A stretch of DNA of 64,000 bases from Wolfiporia cocos (lineage: Eukaryota; Basidiomycota; Agaricomycetes; Polyporales; Phaeolaceae). The notes under the pieces are model-generated. The model was not told where the DNA came from, did no database searches, and worked only from the letters and a program-made list of their open reading frames with translations. Both the position numbers and the translations under genes were made by a program. Position 1 is the stretch's first letter. Each line of letters begins with the position of its first letter. The DNA is taken from NCBI GenBank assembly GCA_029448655.1, contig JACCLO010000017.1, positions 124,001-188,000 on the forward strand. Direction: 5' to 3'. Below are positions 40,146 to 51,024 of this stretch, one piece after another.

Positions 40146-40474
40146 ACAGGTCTGCGTATGCATCCCCATTCTAGCAATAGGCGGGGGATAGGACTACACC
40201 GTCTACTGGGTTCTGGGGGAATATGCCTGATCTCCAAGGCTAAGGGGGCGCCTCTGTGCGCAGTATCGAGGACCCAGGACACCGCTTCTCTAGAAATAGG
40301 AAGTGGTTACTGCGGCGATCACCACGTCTCCACCCATATGACGTAAGGGCCAGCCTTAGTTGCTTGCGACAGGGTCTGTGGGAAAGCCATAGCGCTTAAG
40401 CCAATAAGCTGGAGCCAACACGTCTCCGGCTGTGGCGCTGTCTACTTTCAGGCGGATAAGCTCGCATACTGGTC

Positions 40475-41076
40475 TGACACGGAAACCCACTAGTTTCGTG
40501 ACTACCTGCAAAGCGGGGAAACCCTCCCTATATCCCTCCTATCCCTATCCTCCTAGGAGAACAGGACGTCTCTTGTGGACGAACTGCCGTTGCCCTTCCC
40601 TAGTATAGGGGCTGGTCGGGACGCACCGAACCGCTGGCGGATGAGGAGGACTGGCCGCTCCTTAGGCACCCAGGCTAGCAGTCAAGGAGAGAGAGAGTGG
40701 ATGTCGACGCTGAGACAGGCGCACACTAGAGAGGAGATGGTTCCCAGGGGACTTGCCCCAAGGTCGAGAAGAATAGTTCTGAGGTGTAAGCCTCAGAACG
40801 TCGTAGTATATATACATGGGGGACAGTAACTACTACCGCTAACAGCCTGCCCTAATGGCATGGTCTGTGCGCGAGCTGTGACCGTAACCCATAACTACAT
40901 AACGCTGTTACTACCCTTGACGTCACGTGACCTGTAGAGATAAGATAGTGAAGGAATTATCTACCTATGCACGTGCGGTTCCACTCGAGCGGCTAAGTAT
41001 TATTGTAGCGAATATCTGTGGAATAAAGGTGAATATATCCTCAGGAAACCCCTTTCTTCCGGGATTTCTTGTGACA
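40475..41076 (-). repeat. solo LTR, unassigned type L2 (602 bp)
   Basis: The reverse strand begins TGTCACAAGAAATCCC and ends GTTTCCGTGTCA. TSD tggtc (40470-40474 and 41077-41081). A TATA box lies near 40808 (reverse strand). It sits in the G3 leader upstream of ORF0; the rest of that leader (40151-40469 and 41082-41290) shows no gene. Confidence 0.9.
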
Positions 41077-41290
41077 TGGTCCCCTCAGATTCTAGGCTGG
41101 GAGTCCGGCTCCAGTGGTGTGAAAACACCCGAATCCATTCCTGGCATGTAGGCCCATGACCAATGTACCCCCCCTCGACTCAAAAGTAGATGTCCATGCA
41201 TACATCAAGAAGCAGACCTAGGGCTCGGATCTATTTTTTCTAGAAAGTCTATACTTGTTACAGTAGTAGCTTACATGTAAGAGCCTAGCC

Positions 41291-42772
41291 ATGCCCGCCG
41301 ACAGATGCCCCCGTGCCATGACCGCTTGCTACACCCCTAGGGAGATATGTGAGCTGGAGGCACAAGCGGAACGTGAAAATGACCACGCCGCGTGCCTCAC
41401 CCGAACCAAAGCAGAGGAAGCGTGCCCATACAGAAGACTTCAATGGGGTCGGGTCCAGTTGACCCTGAACACCCCGGCCCCCATCATACTCAGCCACATC
41501 CCCGCCTGGCTCACACCAGAGGAAAGAGAATCGATCAGGGAAGAAGGACGGCAACAGCGACAGCGACGTGAAATCCAAGACGCTAGACGTCTTGCGCGGC
41601 AGCAAGCCCGGGACGCCTGTGTGCGATCCCAGGAAGCTGCTGCGCAGGAACGAGCGGCGGAATGCACCCGCCAAGAAGCACTTGAAATGGAAGCCAGACG
41701 CGAAAGGAAGTACCAGGAATGGCTCTCCTTCGGCGAAGGCCAATACAGTGAGGAAGAGTGGGCAGAACGGATCGCAAACCACATCCGGATCCAATACAAC
41801 TGGACACAGCCCAATAAAGACGCTCTCCAGCTGGGTCGACTGGTGTGAAATCAAGTGCTCCGAAATCATGCGGTTCGTATGCCACAAGTCCATGCCCCTC
41901 CTTCAACTCTTCACCCAGAAGTGCCAAGCCCTCTACACAGCAATGAACCGCTCCCCCGGCATCCTCAACATGGAGCTCGAAAAACACCTCGACTCCTATT
42001 TTGATGAGTTACAAACGACATGCCAGGCCTGGAGGTGCTCCACCCTCCACGGTCTCATCACGAATAGGGAGCAACGTCGTTTCCTACGCAACGTCAGCAA
42101 AGTTGTCAAGTATGTCTTCGCCGATAAGGACCCTTACAGAAACCTTATCTTGATAGCGGAGGGGTTAAAGGCACACCCAATTGCCATACCGGAGAAGTGG
42201 GAGTTAATGCATGGCGACAATGTGACACAGACCTGTGTCATCCCACCACCGCCCGCGCCCTATAGCCTCCTAGCCCTGACTCCCCTACACGCCGCCTTTC
42301 AGATACCAGAGGGCCCAACGATGCTTGTGGCTGGTCGAGGGTAGTCCTAATGCACTACAGCGGGGTCGAGGTTCTCCCAGGCTAGTCGTCAAGAGGGTAG
42401 AGCATGCAGAGGGGGATTTGCAAGTAAGGGGGCCTAAGCTTCAGAGTTAGATTGAGAAGTCTGAGGAGTACACCTCAGACCTTCTAGCTTTTAAGTACAG
42501 GAGTAGCGCTGTATCTACCAAGTCCTAAGCTGGCCCTAAAGCAACGTGGCCTGTGCGCACGTGCCTAAATGTCAGGGGACTAGACCGCTACATAGAAACC
42601 CTGTACCCTAGTCACGTTACATACGGGTTATCTTATCTGCTACTCAACCAAGCGTGCGGTGTTATCTATACATCACGTGACCTGAATACTTAAAGTCTTT
42701 AGTTTGACACTGAGAGGGGGCATTCACCCAGTGTCCCGGAAAACCGTGACACAATGACGACCTAGAGTAGAA
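41291..42772 (+). pseudogene. ORF0 of G3, frameshifted and interrupted by a solo LTR
   Basis: The first frame starts MPADRCPRAMTACYTPREIC and runs to 41848. A one-base shift near 41820-41845 moves the reading to the frame containing DWCEIKCSEIMRFVCHKSM. This ends at HGDN, where a solo LTR enters (42223-42751), and then DDLE and a stop at 42772. The middle is an Arg/Gln/Glu/Ala-rich helix (REIQDARRLARQQARDAC) and the C-terminal part is helical with NREQRRFLRNVSKVVKYVF. This is the same layout as ORF0 of G1 and G2, though sequence similarity is faint. Function unknown. Confidence 0.65.
42223..42751 (-). repeat. solo LTR, unassigned type L3 (529 bp)
   Basis: The reverse strand begins TGTCACGGTTTTCCGGG and ends GGTCTGTGTCA. 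TSD caatg (42218-42222 and 42752-42756). Removing it restores the ORF0 reading GDNDDLE-stop. Confidence 0.9.
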
Positions 42773-43071
42773 ATCTGTATTTTTGGTGTCTAAATGGCAG
42801 AATGACTTAAAGTGGCATAAAAAGGCTCGAAGACCTGTAAAGGCTTCACACGTGAGAACTCACTTGCAAAGGGAGTCATAAGCTCATCCGAATCTTCTTT
42901 CCCCTTTTAAGTCCTACAGATTGCGTAAAGAAAAATACTAACCAGAAAACTTCCAAAAGCAATTCCGACCACTCGCAGCCAAACCACACATGAAGAGTCC
43001 GAGTGATTGGCAGGAACTGCCAGCTTGAGCTCCACGGAGCGACCGCTCCGGTCGACACCGCCCCCCATCCC
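42773..43071 (+). other. G3 spacer between ORF0 and gag
   Basis: About 300 bp without a long frame. The gag reading can be followed upstream of the L4 insertion for about 16 codons but no ATG in that frame is seen, so the gag start is uncertain. Confidence 0.5.
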
Positions 43072-43706
43072 TGACACAAGACTACTCACTTATGGTAATA
43101 AGCGTTGAGGTTGCTGGTTAGGCGATAGCTTTGAGGTTGTCGAGTAGACAAGAACTGTAAGCGAGTAGAGCAGGGCGCGATGAGTTGTTAACTCGAAGTG
43201 CAAATGCAATGAATAGAATCTGAGGTGTTAACGCTCAGATATCGTAGTATATATATATGTTATATAAGACCCCTAACAGTCTTATTACCTAATCTAATTA
43301 CCCCAATACGGAGGACAGGTCCTCGAATACCTAAGTACTTAGTAATTACAAGTAAATACATATGCCGATCAATACCGGGATATAGGTGTGCGGTGTAGGC
43401 CGCGCGAATGGCGTATAGTGCACAATCATTAGTCAGTTGGAGGCGTGACCAAATGCCGGTCCGCTGATCTAATGGATATGACGTTGTACGGACGAAACGT
43501 CCGATTGGCTACAAGAATAGACATGTGACTTTATGGGAACTTCCGTAGATTAGATACCGTCGTTACGGCAGATAAGACGGCCATCATTCGGCTTGTATGT
43601 AACGAATAGTTACCAACCAGTTAAGCCATAGTTAGGCGTATGAACCGTAGATAAATTCGTAGAAATATGGGAAAAATAGTATTAATACTAGGAAAATCTT
43701 GTGACA
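43072..43706 (-). repeat. solo LTR, G2-related type L4 (635 bp)
   Basis: The reverse strand begins TGTCACAAGATTTTCC and ends AGTCTTGTGTCA. TSD atccc (43067-43071 and 43707-43711). It shares blocks with G2 LTRs (AACCAGCAA region, GGGGTCTTAT, TATATATA) but is clearly diverged and ends in CA. Confidence 0.9.
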
Positions 43707-43711
43707 ATCCC

Positions 43712-44881
43712 TACTCAAGAACCTAATGCACCCAGCACCAGCCGAACCAGGCCCCCTGGGGCTTTCGATGAGAGCATCATGTTGGGAATTGCCGACCCCT
43801 GGCAAAGCACCAGGAACGACGAAGAGGAAGAGGACGAAGACACTTCAGGAAACAGGGTGTTCATTGCCCCCGTCATTTCACCCCCATCCTACTTCCCCAA
43901 ACCAGATTATCCCAACCCAATCGCACCTCTCACGGAAGATTCCACTATTCAGGAACTCATTGATACAGCACTCACCACCGCTCCACCAATCCCCCAAGCC
44001 CTCAGGAGATACAACAGGATCAGGATAGATCACGAGCAATTCGGCTATCCGACCCTGGAAGAAGTGGTGAGACACCTATTGGAAAATGTTGATGATGCCC
44101 GACTAGAAGCCCCGCCTGTGCAAGCAGCAACAAATAGCATGTACCTCAGCACCCAGCTCACCAAGACGTACACAGATCACGTCACAGTTCTCCAACGCGG
44201 TCGAATTGACCAACGTCTACAGTTGTACCACCGAAAGTACAACGAACTCCGAAACTACACCTACCACCTCCACCAACGCATACAAGACCTCGAATCGAGG
44301 GACACGGCTGTCTTCCAGGACCAACTTGATGTCCTGTGAGCTGACCTCGAAAAGGTCAAGAATGCGCAACCGGCAAACATCCAAATCACGGCAATCCCCA
44401 CCTCCGCGCAAAACAGATCAACAACCTCAAAGCGGAAGTTGCGGCCCTGAAAGCTGCAGCAGCCACCGCTCCCTCGACAGGCACCACGCTCACGGTGGCA
44501 CCTCGTGCTACCCCCCCACCATCTTTCAGTGGCGAAGGGAAGGACAACGTCGAGGAGTGGTTGTTTAAGGTCCACGTCTATCACGGTCATATGAAATATA
44601 CCACAGACCGTGAGCACATCAGAGACGCCCTGACCCGGATCACCAGAACGGCATTCAAGTACTTTACCGACCTACAGGAAAAGTACAGCGCTGGAGGGAA
44701 CATCGGAACGTGGGCAGAGTTCGAGACACGGTTGAAGCGGACGTATGAGAAAAAGACGCAGAAGGAAATCGCCCAAAACGAGCTGGACAAGCACTTCTCC
44801 GGCGATGCAGGAATTGCGAGATGTAAGAAATCCTTCTTCATCTACTGTGAAGAATTCCACCAACTAGCCAAACTCACCGGC
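43712..44881 (+). pseudogene. gag: gag of G3, N-terminal region and capsid
   Basis: The N-terminal part (PTQEPNAPSTSRTRPPGAFD...) is readable to a stop at 44337-44339, and a second frame carries the capsid from about 44495. The capsid (PPPSFSGEGKDNVEEWLFKV, YEKKTQKEIAQNELDKHFSG, CEEFHQLAKLTG) aligns with G1 and G2 Gag. At least one frameshift lies between. At 44882 a large LTR interrupts after LAKLTG; the reading resumes at 47512. Confidence 0.85.
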
Positions 44882-45490
44882 TGTTACGGTTATTTTTAAT
44901 TTTTCGAATATCGACAGAACTCACCACCGGGCGAATACGATACAGGGACTTGTTGCGCAACCAACCCCCTGGCTACTCGTGACTCTACTGGGCGTATCCC
45001 CAGTTGTATTAGCATGTAGGGCGTGTTTCACTTTTGACAGATCCAACTCTGTCCCTGTTTCATGTTTATCATTCGTTAGCTGACAGATGGCGTTCAACTG
45101 CCATCATCATTTCTATCTATCGTTTCAGACATATCACTACATACTTATCAAACGTTTGGTACTATAGCGTAGATAGTAGCGGTGACATCTGGGACGAACT
45201 TGACCTCTGAAGCTTAGCGTAGTATAAAAGCTCATGTACTTATTGTCGAAGCTCTCCAGCTTGACCTTGTTGTATAAACAAGAAGTCTTATACTCGTTCT
45301 CAAACGTAGGAAACTACGCTCAGTATTTCTCACTCAAGCAATCAAACGACTAAGTCCTCGAAGTGCACACTGACTTCTCGGACTTAGGCGAGTCTTATAT
45401 TCTATTCGACTCGCACTTGAACAGATTATATCCTCTAACGCGTATTGGATATTAACCGATCTCCTAAGGACTTCACTTAGGACCCGAAGG

Positions 45491-46049
45491 TGTCACAGAC
45501 TTACACGTCTGTGCGGACCCAGGCAACTGGGGAGATCCTCTACGCCTAACAAGGCGGTGCGCGACCCAGCAGCGGTGACGATGTCGGCTGTACCCAGTTA
45601 AGGGACTCCTAAGAGGCGACATACTGAGGTGGCACACAGACAAGCTAGTCAAAGAGGGGCCCCGGGCCAGAGCGCACACAGGGAGGTTGTAAGAGAGGCA
45701 CTAGGTGCATTGACGAGAATCTCAAGGATGAGGATGTAAGTCCTCATCCGTCGTACTTATACATGGTGAGTTGGCCAGTAATGGCCGCCCTAAAGTAGTG
45801 GCCTGTGCGCCGTAACTAAGAGAGCACATGATACATGTAACTACTGTGACCATTGTAACTAGTGTGACCGTAACGTGAAGTACCTGAGGCGCGCGCTACC
45901 CTACAGCGCTAACCTAACAGTCAGGTGACCAACAAACTAAAGAGACGCACAGGAGGTGGCTGAGGACCAGAGACGCGGCGTACGCCTAGCGCCGCATGTG
46001 GAACCTATAGCGAGGGAAGTACAGTGGCCCCCTGGGCACATCCGTGACA
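45491..46049 (-). repeat. 3' LTR of N1-2 (559 bp)
   Basis: The reverse strand begins TGTCACGGATGTGCCCAGG and ends TAAGTCTGTGACA. It has the conserved GCGGCG...CGCCGC block. Confidence 0.93.
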
Positions 46050-46840
46050 TTACCCCCCCTCCTAAAAAACGTTGTCCCTAACGTTCTACCTTATATCCTA
46101 CGACCCTCGCATCCTTGGTTGCTTGTTTAACACACGGCTCATGTGGTTCATGAGGAGCGTCCATGTGCACGGACCGTCCGCCGATGGAGGAGTGAAGTGA
46201 GCGTCGCCTTCAGGGGAGCATTGGGATGAAACCGACCATTCCCTGTTTCCCTTACATCCCGCGACGTGAGCGAATGAGGCTTGTCAGCGGTGAGCGGGCC
46301 CATCGGCAAGTCATGTTAGCGCATGCTTGTCCTAGGACTGACGCCGACATGGCGAAGCGTGACGCGCCGACCCCGGGGTATGTGGTTGGCTCAGTCGAGT
46401 ATAGTAGTCGGTTGTCGATGTTGTTGTCTATCCTTCGAGGCCGTCGGTGTGGGGTTGGAGACCCTTGCGGGTTCCTTCGCATACCCACTGGTCATGAGAT
46501 CTTGTACTTGTGCCTGCCGCCCAGGGGTAACTGGCCGGACTGCCCTAGACCTCCACACGCGCGTACATTCCCTTGTCAGGGGTGACGGCGGCGGGTCCTC
46601 AAATGGGGCTTACGTCGGTTGACCCCTTCTACCTTGCGTTCGAAAGGGGGCGGACTTGCTTGCTCACTCCGCACGGGTACTTCGCCTGGTGTAACGCTTC
46701 GTGGGGGCTCGTAAGACTACGGACCTCTGGTGCTTCTACCAGAGGCTGCCCCGCCGCGTTGCCATGGCACCCTGTACATGGAGAACCCTCGGCCCCAACG
46801 CAGTTCGCGCCGGAGGGGAGGTAAGATATCCTTGAGATTA
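46050..46840 (-). ncRNA. internal non-coding domain of N1-2
   Basis: Starts (reverse strand) with the primer site aatctcaaggat (46828-46839), complementary to atccttgagatt in its own LTR; ends with the polypurine tract at 46050-46063. The hairpin at 46724-46745 reads CCTCTGGT-AGAAGC-ACCAGAGG, with three base pairs changed in concert relative to N1-1. The ACCC-GCAA-GGGT stretch is conserved. Short frames here are not shared with N1-1. Confidence 0.6.
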
Positions 46841-47399
46841 TGTCACAGACTTACACGTCTGTGCGGACCCAGGCAACTGGGGAGATCCTCTACGCCTAAC
46901 AAGGCGGTGCGCGACCCAGCAGCGGTGACGATGTCGGCTGTACCCAGTTAAGGGACTCCTAAGAGGCGACATACTGAGGTGGCACACAGACAAGCTAGTC
47001 AAAGAGGGGCCCCGGGCCAGAGCGCACACAGGGAGGTTGTAAGAGAGGCACTAGGTGCATTGACGAGAATCTCAAGGATGAGGATGTAAGTCCTCATCCG
47101 TCGTACTTATACATGGTGAGTTGGCCAGTAATGGCCGCCCTAAAGTAGTGGCCTGTGCGCCGTAACTAAGAGAGCACATGATACATGTAACTACTGTGAC
47201 CATTGTAACTAGTGTGACCGTAACGTGAAGTACCTGAGGCGCGCGCTACCCTACAGCGCTAACCTAACAGTCAGGTGACCAACAAACTAAAGAGACGCAC
47301 AGGAGGTGGCTGAGGACCAGAGACGCGGCGTACGCCTAGCGCCGCATGTGGAACCTATAGCGAGGGAAGTACAGTGGCCCCCTGGGCACATCCGTGACA
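46841..47399 (-). repeat. 5' LTR of N1-2 (559 bp)
   Basis: Same sequence as 45491-46049. TATA box (tataag on the reverse strand) near 47108, with the predicted RNA start downstream. Confidence 0.93.
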
Positions 47400-47511
47400 G
47401 AAGGCATCTAACGAGTATTTGCCTTGCATACGGCTATACGCCCACGTGCAGAAGAACGATCTATATTCGCGACTTGAATATACGAGCGGGTATTCGACCC
47501 GTAACACCGGC

Positions 47512-47710
47512 TACGAAAATGCATCACTGCAGAAGAAACTTGAGGACACGCTGCCGGCTGACTTGAAAAAGCAGTTTGGTGTATTCGAGAGTATAGGAAT
47601 GGGATTCAAGGCACCGGAAGAATGGGAAGTGTACCTCGACGCAAATATCAACCTCTACAAGAAGACGAACCCTAACGATCTGGAAGGGCAGCACATCTTC
47701 ATAAAGGACG
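47512..47710 (+). pseudogene. gag: gag of G3, end of capsid
   Basis: Resumes after L5 with YENASLQKKLEDTLPADLKK and runs through KAPEEWEVYLDANINLYKK to IFIKD, matching the capsid C-terminal region of G1 and G2 (TLPEKVKDTL, FALEMYQT). Interrupted by a solo LTR at 47711. Confidence 0.85.
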
Positions 47711-48173
47711 TGTCACGGATTTTGTGGCATTTTAGGCTGACTGCCAGATCCCGGGCTCGAACCCGGTCCTCCTCGTATATAGTCACCTGACATGCACTCC
47801 CATGTAGCATAGTGGTACGTTGCTACTTCACATACTCTAGACTTATGTAACACGGTCACGCGTAGCTACTGCTTATGTCATCTTGTATAGCATGTGCCTT
47901 GCGTAGCGCATGGGCCACCTTTAGGGCGGCCTGATACTTAGATGCTTCAGCAGCTACTCATGTATTTAGCTACTGCGCTTGGGCCTTACTGCCCAAGCTT
48001 GTTAATCTCGATGTTGGGGCGTGTCCCTCGGTCTTACTCTTCTCCACTGCGTGCAGGCCGTCTTCGACACCCTCTAGCCTCTACTCTAGTACATGCTAGT
48101 CTGAGGATCCCTTGCACTGCGCTTGGGCCCTAGGGGAGCACCTATGGATGACAACGTTGAGTATTCCGTGTCA
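47711..48173 (+). repeat. solo LTR, unassigned type L6 (463 bp)
   Basis: TGTCACGGATTTTGTGGC to GAGTATTCCGTGTCA, TSD ggacg (47706-47710 and 48174-48178). The first 80 bp hold a palindromic stretch which on the reverse strand reads GGGTTCGAGCCC, close to a tRNA B box. Confidence 0.9.
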
Positions 48174-48178
48174 GGACG

Positions 48179-48601
48179 ATAAGAAAAAGGACGAACCCCA
48201 AAAGAAGAAGGACACGCCTGCAAAGGTGACTACTACAACCTCCGAGAAGAAACCAAAGGAGGGTCCGGCGACAAAACCAATTCCGTCGGATGTTCCCGCG
48301 GGATTGAAGTGGGTAAAAAAACCAGTATGGCAAGCTAAACCTCTGGGTACCGCCTCACCAATGCGGCCAGTGTAAGCGCCCAAACTGTACCTACCAGGAG
48401 GGGAAATGCAAGTGGGACGTGACGAAAGTCCGACCCAAAGCGGATAAGAAGGGGGCTCAACAATCTAACAGTGGCAACCCCCCCGCATATCAACAAGGCA
48501 ACGGCGGCCGGTTTGTCAAGGTGACCACTACAGAAACGTGGATCCCTGACGACACCAAAAACCATGGACAATTCCTCTGTCCAGTCATCCGCGCACATTG
48601 A
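48179..48601 (+). pseudogene. gag: gag of G3, nucleocapsid end
   Basis: A Lys-rich linker (KKKDEPQKKKDTPAK) is followed, after a frameshift near 48360, by a Cys cluster CGQCKRPNCTYQEGKC, i.e. C-x2-C-x4-C-x6-C. This is neither the CCHC of G1 nor the CHHC of G2. The frame ends with a TGA at 48599-48601, overlapping the pol start by 38 nt. Confidence 0.75.
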
Positions 48602-50461
48602 GGAAGAACGTCCAGAAAGCAGTACTCCGGTGAATTCCCATGCCCCCATTGGTGAAGCACCCAATTGGGGGACTATGTATATCCCATGGCAATCGATTGC
48701 CCAAATTCAACCCGAGCGCCCAGCTAACGCTCCGGGTTTTCCCCTTCAGCACATGTGAACCCTTGCCCATGTGTACTAGTATTACGGCTCAGACAGTAGA
48801 CCCTCTTGTAAATAACTGCGAAAAACTATTCCAATTTTATGAGAACAATGCGTGTGACAAGTCCCGATCTTTTCAGATCTGGGTTGACTTGTGGGTCTAT
48901 GGCCAGAAAGTGCAAGGCCTAGCATTAATCTACTCCAGTGCAACGTTATTGGTCATAAACTCAGACTTTGTTGAAAAACATCATCTAGTTACCCACGAGA
49001 AAAGAGACCCTTTTTGGATCCACAATGCAGATGGAACCTATAATAAGAATGGTCTCATAAACAAGTCAGTGAAAGGATTCATGCAACACGGAGAACATAA
49101 GGAAAAAATATACCTTACCGTCATGAAAATCCATAACCTAGACTTGATCCTGGGATATGACTGGTTAAAGAAGCACAACCCGGAGTTCGATTGGGAAACT
49201 GGTAGAATGAAATATCGGTGTGGCACTTCGTGCCCCCACGCTAAGGAATCATCCCCTAATTAGGAAGAAGAAGTTGCAACTGACGAAGAAGAAGGTACAG
49301 AACAACGCGACCTATGGGATTCCACGCTAGATGCGATCAGAGATGGAAATCCCGATGATCTGTTTATCAAATGGATTGGAACCCTGTCCAACGAGGAATT
49401 GGTACTCCTCGTAGGAATGGTAGGAGAAATCCACCAAGGTGAACCAGAAGCAGCTGCTGAAAAGTGGCAGCAATTGGTCCCAAAGGAATATTGGGAATTT
49501 GTTCCCACGGTATTTTCACAGAAAGCATCCGAGTGAATGCCATCTCGGAAGCCCTATGATCACACCATCGATTTCAAAGAAGGCGCTCCCATGCCCACAC
49601 CGGCCAAACCATATTCCCTCTCACCAAAGGAAGAAAATTCCCTTCGACAATGGATAGCAGAAGAGAAGCGGAAAGGATATATCTGCGACTCCCTGTCACC
49701 CCTAGCCAGTCCAGTATTTCTCGTAGCCAAGAAAGACGGAACACTACACATGGTCATTGACTACCAAAAATTGAACGACATCACGGTGGGCAACAAATAC
49801 CCAATACCCCGAATATCTGACCTCATCGACCAACTCTCATCAGCTTCAATCTTCACAAAAATCAATTTCAGATGGGGTTACAACAATGTTCAGATAAGGG
49901 ACGGAGATGAATGAAAAACTGCATTCATCACCAAACAAGGGCTATACGAGGCCACCGTCATGTATTTTGGTTTCAAGAACACACCAGGCACTTTCCAAGC
50001 AATGATGAACGACGTCCTCAAGGACTTCATTGCAACCAGAAAAGTGATCGTCTACTTGGACAACATACTAATCTTTGGAAATGACTTAGCGGAACATTGT
50101 CGGATCACCAGGGCAGTCCTGAAAAGGCTCCAGGAAAACGACTTATTCGCCAAACCCGAGAAATGCTTCTTCAAACAGAAGAGCATTGAATACCTTGGTA
50201 TGATAATTTCGAAAGGGAGAATCAAGATGGACCTGTCGAAATTAGGCGGAGTCTTAAACTGGCCACAGCCCACCAAGGTGAAAGAAGTACAGGTGTTTTT
50301 AGGATTTGGATTTGCCAACTTCTACAGACGGTTCATCAAGGACTTCTCGAAAATTGTGAAGCCCCTGACCACACTAACGAAGAAATCCGAAGCATGGCAT
50401 TGGGATGAATCACAGGAAGAAGCTTTCCAGAAGCTCAAAACGGCCTTTACAATGGCCCCCA
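48564..50461 (+). pseudogene. pol: pol of G3, protease and reverse transcriptase, inactivated
   Basis: The start is probably the ATG at 48564 (MDNSSVQSSAH), in the +1 frame to gag. A frameshift lies near 48750, with stops at 49261, 49534 and 49914. The protease site reads LIYSSATL instead of LIDSGAT, so the catalytic Asp and the Gly are lost. The reverse transcriptase has FTKINFR and YLDN where G2 has FTKIDLR and YLDD. The reading stops at TMAP, where a solo LTR enters. Confidence 0.9.
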
Positions 50462-51019
50462 TGTCACGGATATCCCGTAGGGGGTCCTGTACAGCCCTTG
50501 CTATAGGTTATACGGGCGGCGCTAGGCGTACGCCGCTCCTCTGAGCCTCAGCCACCTCCACGTACATTCCAGAATCTGTAGGTCACCTGACTGTTAGGTT
50601 AGCACTGTAGGGTAGTGCGCGTCTCAGGTACTCACGTTACAGTCACACCCATCACATGGTCACTATAGTTACATGTAGTCATGTGCCCTCTTAGATACTG
50701 CGCACAGGCCACGTCTTTAGGGCAGCCATTACTGGCTAGCTATTCATGTATAAGTACGATGGATGAGGACTTACATCCTCATCCTTGAGATTCTCGTCAA
50801 TGCACATCTGTGCCTCTCTCACTACTTTCCTGCATGATCTCTGGCCGGGGCCCCTCTTCGTCTTACTTGACTGTGTGCCAGCCTCTGCATGTCGACTTAG
50901 GAGTTCCCCCTTGTGGGATACAGCCGACGTTCACCTCTGTTGGTGTTGGAACACCGCCCTGTCAGGCGTGTAGGGTTTCCCCAGTTGCCTGGGTCGCACA
51001 GACGAGTGAGTCTGTGATA
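50462..51019 (+). repeat. solo LTR, N1 type (558 bp)
   Basis: TGTCACGGATATCCCG to GAGTCTGTGATA (the last CA has mutated to TA). The flanks cccca (50457-50461) and ccccg (51020-51024) are a TSD with one later change. It carries the conserved N1 palindrome and the TAGCACTGTAGGGTAG block. Somewhat older than the other N1-type LTRs. Confidence 0.88.
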
Positions 51020-51024
51020 CCCCG

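Larger units (their letters stand above)
45491..47399 (-). mobile_element. N1-2: short non-autonomous LTR retroelement (1909 bp)
   Basis: Two 559-bp LTRs that look identical, TSD gaagg (45486-45490 and 47400-47404), and a 791-bp internal region homologous to that of N1-1. LTRs are recognisably related to N1-1 but shorter and diverged, so this is a sister subfamily. Inserted in L5, which is inserted in G3. Confidence 0.93.
44882..47506 (+). repeat. solo LTR of a different type, L5 (711 bp), split by N1-2
   Basis: It begins TGTTACGGTTATTTTT and ends GACCCGTAACA, with the inverted ends TGTTACGG/CCGTAACA and TSD ccggc (44877-44881 and 47507-47511). Unlike all the other LTRs here it does not start TGTCAC. 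It may be from a Ty1/copia element, but with no internal region this is a guess. Orientation is arbitrary. Confidence 0.85.

Noticed and set aside
44882..47506. L5 as an autonomous copia element
   Set aside because: Once N1-2 is taken out only 711 bp remain with no internal domain, so it is a solo LTR whose superfamily cannot be shown.
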